This document shows positions 61,401-64,000 of a stretch of DNA of 64,000 nucleotides, piece after piece. The translations under genes and the position numbers were made by a program. The notes below the pieces were generated by a model that saw only the letters and a list, made by a program, of their open reading frames with translations, was not told the DNA's origin and ran no database searches. The DNA is from Neelides folsomi (lineage: Eukaryota > Arthropoda > Collembola > Neelipleona > Neelidae). Position 1 is the first letter of the stretch, and the number at the start of each line of letters is the position of its first letter. The stretch is taken from positions 124,001 through 188,000 of the forward strand of contig JAQGBZ010000092.1 in NCBI GenBank assembly GCA_034687125.1, in the 5' to 3' direction.

Positions 61401-62440
61401 TTGGGAAAGTTGTGATTTACGGTCATAATAATGAGAAATGGAAGCCAATTTTGTACAAGGCCGTTCCCCTAAGTGCCATTCCAACCAACTACGGTGGAAC
61501 TTGCGAAAAAATTGTAATTATCCTCCATCACACATTTTTAAAATTTTTAACTACTGAAGAAATTTTTACCTGAAAGATTCTAAAAACACTTTATTTAATA
61601 TTGATTTAACAATAATTAATTATGGATTATCTAATAATACAAAATTGAAAACTTTCAGATTATGAATCAAAACGGTGAAATGAACGTTGGATTTTCTGGT
61701 TGGGTGAAGAATGGAGACGAGGACAGCGAATATGACGCCATTACTGTTGAGGCTGGGCAGAAACTCAAAATTGAATATGAGATTGATCAGGAGAACACCA
61801 CTTTGAGGTAATAATATTTGTACACATGAACAATACATGGAGAAGTATCTACTATACATTATTTATTTAATTGATAATTACAAACATTGATATTAGGCGA
61901 CGTTGCTGGACAAATACAGTACGAATTTATGAATGTCAAATGTGTCATTATTATTATTAGCTGGAAGTTTCGAACTGACGGTTTCGACATTGGATTCTCT
62001 GTTTTATATACAAGCGATCTGGATTCGGATGATGAGAATTCAAAGGCCAGTGAAGTTGTGCCATATGAGAGATTCGATTCTCACATGAAACACGTGGAAG
62101 GATCTTATGTTTGCTCAAATCCAGGAAGATGTAAGATTTTAAATTTACATTACATAAACCAAGTTTTACATATTAAGATATTAAATATAAATAAATATTT
62201 ATCTTGTAAGTAATGTATTTCTTCATGTAACTACATAGTTTTTGCAGTTTTATTTTTAATGATTCATTACGTATTTAATCAATTTTTGAATAATTTAAAA
62301 ATATAATTATTTTCTTTGAAGATTTCCTTTGTTTTGACAACTCCTACAGCCGAATGAGGGCAAAGACTCTTCATTATTTTGTTGATTTTGAAGTTCCACT
62401 CGGAGATCAAAATGGGGAGAATGGGAACGTGTCTCATTAA
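58475..62440 (+). CDS. SEC14-like lipid-transfer protein (CRAL-TRIO + GOLD)
   Basis: Ten exons: 58475-58516, 58755-58830, 60412-60455, 60606-60723, 60790-61005, 61148-61228, 61341-61513, 61659-61807, 61961-62130, 62322-62440; 396 codons with stop (395 aa; human SEC14L2 about 403). Domains: CRAL-TRIO N (FLLRWLRARDLNLKKAEQMI); the CRAL-TRIO lipid pocket (VTQLVVVFDMDKYSYSQLT, FPETLKSAIVINAPKVFSIL, IPTNYGGTCE); and a C-terminal GOLD domain (WKFRTDGFDIGFSV, CSNPGRYFLCFDNSYSRMRA). Such proteins shuttle hydrophobic ligands (phosphoinositides, tocopherol, retinoids) between membranes; the ligand here is unknown. No transmembrane segment. The exon 9 acceptor at 61959-61960 is chosen because it joins TTL to WKF as in the family; an upstream AG (61896) would lead to a stop. 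Intron 2 (1.6 kb) is enlarged by a hAT-like MITE. AATAAA at 62632. Confidence 0.94.
58903..59784. mobile_element. Non-autonomous hAT-like element in the SEC14-like gene
   Basis: Begins CAGTAGCGTAG and ends with the imperfect complement (CTACGGCTCTG), fitting the CAG...GCGTAG ends of hAT elements. GC-rich inner pieces (CCGGGCCGGAC left, CCGGGCCGGACC right) lie near both ends. Flanks TATATTAT and TTTATTAT match at 7 of 8 bases, consistent with an 8-bp target duplication. 882 bp, no transposase coding. Confidence 0.75.
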
Positions 62441-62997
62441 CATTCTTTATTTGGTTTGAGTTTTTCTTAATTGTTTTAAATTTAGATTCGGATATTAATT
62501 ATCCGCTGGTTTTGTGTAAATATTGTATACATCATAAGTACTTATGTAAGATACTTACAAATGATATTACAAACATTATTTTTAAACCTTAAAATGGCCT
62601 CTCTATATTTAATAGATTTATTTACAACTTGAATAAAATGTTTACACATACATTTTAATACCACTGTAATCTCATTTCACACTTTCTTTCATACTATGCA
62701 TTATTGTGTGTTTTGGATAAATGTCATTATTATGGTAAAAGTCTAGTTGGTGGGCGGAGCCCGCCAACATGATCGCCCGCCCATTTATCGGTAATATCGT
62801 TTCATATAGCCCAATTAATTAAAACGAAACAATCATAAGATGTTGGTAATTTTAATCATTTTCAATTTAAATCTAAAATCATTCAATTCAAAAATCAATT
62901 TTTTTTCGCCTATATGGAAACGATTTTTAATGCATTATTTTTAGATCGTTGTTTAGATTGAATAAAAATTCGAGTCTTTTTAGCAATAAGCACAAAG
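62441..62997. other. Intergenic with a GC-rich hairpin
   Basis: 3' UTR of the SEC14-like gene, then a spacer. GTTGGTGGGC at 62746-62755 pairs with 62759-62768 (one mismatch, 3-nt loop) in otherwise AT-rich DNA. Confidence 0.5.
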
Positions 62998-63536
62998 ATG
63001 TTTAAAAAAGTGTTCGTATTCATCCTGCTAGCCGCATTAACCCACAAGTCTTTTGGTAACTTAATATTATATTAATTATTATAATTAATTTCCGTTAATT
63101 CTTCATGTTTATTTTTATTAAAGAAATGCATCGTACAACCTCATTGTGATTTTTTAAAAATTGTTTATTTTTCCTCAAGGTCTGAAATGTTACGTTTGCA
63201 GTACTCTCGTGAATGAAACCTCATGCAGGGATCCCTTAAAACACCCACATTTCCTAATGGACTGCGAAGAACAAAAGGAGATTTTTGAAAATTTGATTGT
63301 TGGATCGGAACCCACAACTACACCGCCTACAACTACGACAGCAACAACTACAACCACAGTTAAAACAGGAGGTAAAAATGAAAATGGAGCCCCAAATACT
63401 ACCCCAACTACATCAGCTCCCATAAATACTACAACACCACCAAATAAGGGAGCGTGGATCTGTGTCAAAATGGTCATCACTTCTGAACTTGATTACAAAG
63501 ACAAAGAAAATAAAATGAAAATTTCTGCCAAGGACC
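62998..63536 (+). CDS. Ly6/three-finger-type secreted or GPI-anchored protein, 3' end outside window
   Basis: Two exons are visible: 62998-63055 (signal peptide MFKKVFVFILLAALTHKSFG) and 63180-63536, which ends at a donor (GACC|GTAAGT, phase 1). The mature protein begins LKCYVCSTLVNETSCRDPL, the usual start of arthropod Ly6 proteins (as in the quiver/sleepless and boudin group), followed by DCEEQ and, after a long Thr/Pro-rich insert (63313-63450), WICVKMVI. The remaining Cys residues and any GPI-anchor signal must lie in exons to the right. The Thr-rich insert between the Cys loops is unusual for this family. An inner stretch (63370-63400) contains GTAAAAATG that could act as an alternative donor and remove part of the insert. 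Role unknown. Confidence 0.75.
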
Positions 63537-63714
63537 GTAAGTTGATTAATTTTATTCATTAATTTTTCTATTTCTATTTAGATCTATTACAGCATGCATT
63601 AGTTTCAATAACAAATCGAAAACAATTAATAAATAATCAATAACCATTTAAATAATTAGACCATTTAATCTTAAATCATTAAATTCAATTTTTTTCTATC
63701 GGTTAAATCAACTC

Positions 63715-63985
63715 TAAAGGAGAGCATTCATTAGATAAGAAAACTGGGCTGATTTATAATGAAATTTTTCACAATGTTAGCATGAAGTATGGAACTTGAA
63801 ATTTTGCATTTGTATTCTTGTGTGTAGATTAACTCATATGAATTTCATATTGAGAAAATCATTTGAAGTACTAAAGAAAAGTCTTAGAGTAAAAAATGTA
63901 TATAATCAAATGTATGAAAAATATAAAAGTACTTAGCATAAATATTCACCTGGGTTTTTACATATATCATGGGCAGAATTTTATT
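63715..63985. repeat. Diverged interspersed repeat, copy 2
   Basis: Aligns by eye with 43145-43420 in the same orientation (see that entry). Located in the intron or flank after the Ly6-type exon. Non-coding. Confidence 0.45.
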
Positions 63986-64000
63986 GAGAATTCATAACAT

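Noticed and set aside
61887-61960. Upstream extension of the GOLD exon in the SEC14-like gene
   Set aside because: Using the acceptor at 61896 puts the exon in a frame that stops before the GOLD strand; the acceptor at 61959-61960 restores the family sequence.
1-64000. CRISPR arrays, operons, bacterial promoters, rRNA
   Set aside because: No regularly spaced repeats, no polycistronic layout and no rRNA-like sequence; every gene has eukaryotic introns or context.

Overview
This is eukaryotic, AT-rich nuclear DNA from what looks like an arthropod. A springtail or another small-genome hexapod is my best guess, but that is inference. Evidence: nearly every gene is cut by short introns (mostly 50-150 bp) with GT..AG borders that keep codon phase. 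Two genes carry the C4 ZAD domain typical of arthropod C2H2 regulators. The conserved genes (NDUFC2, ethanolamine kinase, METTL16, SUPV3L1, TAF2, SEC14-like) read best against animal families. Exon borders below were read by eye. For almost every multi-exon gene the exon lengths sum to a whole number of codons and the junction phases agree.

Layout. 1-984 (-): secreted protein, cut by the left edge. 4155-5952 (+): coiled-coil protein with an unusual Cys/Trp C-terminus. 6259-8670 (-): 607-aa basic, disordered protein, convergent with the previous gene. 10633-11280 (+): NDUFC2. 12767-16738 (-): large C2H2 zinc-finger protein. 17929-18804 (-): single-pass membrane protein, 5' end unresolved. 20083-21968 (+): ethanolamine kinase. 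22527-25347 (+) and 28069-31452 (+): two related regulators, each with a pogo-type transposase DNA-binding region fused to ZAD and about ten C2H2 fingers; METTL16 (26055-27441, +) lies between them. 31695-36082 (-): SUPV3L1 helicase, 14 exons. 36845-42899 (+): TAF2, 22 exons, head to head with SUPV3L1. 43495-48291: mobile-element block, with a GC-rich broken retroelement fossil followed by a decayed P-element-like transposon with THAP domain. 48900-50528 (+): secreted bacillopeptidase F-like subtilisin protease. 51762-52825 (+): unknown 239-aa protein. 53760-54744: hAT-type transposase remnant. 55990-56448 (+): unknown 95-aa protein. 58475-62440 (+): SEC14-like CRAL-TRIO/GOLD protein. 62998-63536 (+): Ly6-like protein running off the right edge.

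The genes do not form one pathway. They are a housekeeping mix (respiratory complex I, phosphatidylethanolamine synthesis, U6/mRNA m6A methylation, mitochondrial RNA decay, TFIID, lipid transfer) with accessory regulators and secreted proteins. Three introns carry short non-autonomous DNA transposons (SUPV3L1, TAF2, SEC14-like).

Most interesting are the two transposase-HTH/ZAD/C2H2 genes, which look like independent captures of two different pogo-type DNA-binding regions by one zinc-finger lineage, and the intron-bearing bacillopeptidase F-like protease, a candidate old acquisition from bacteria.
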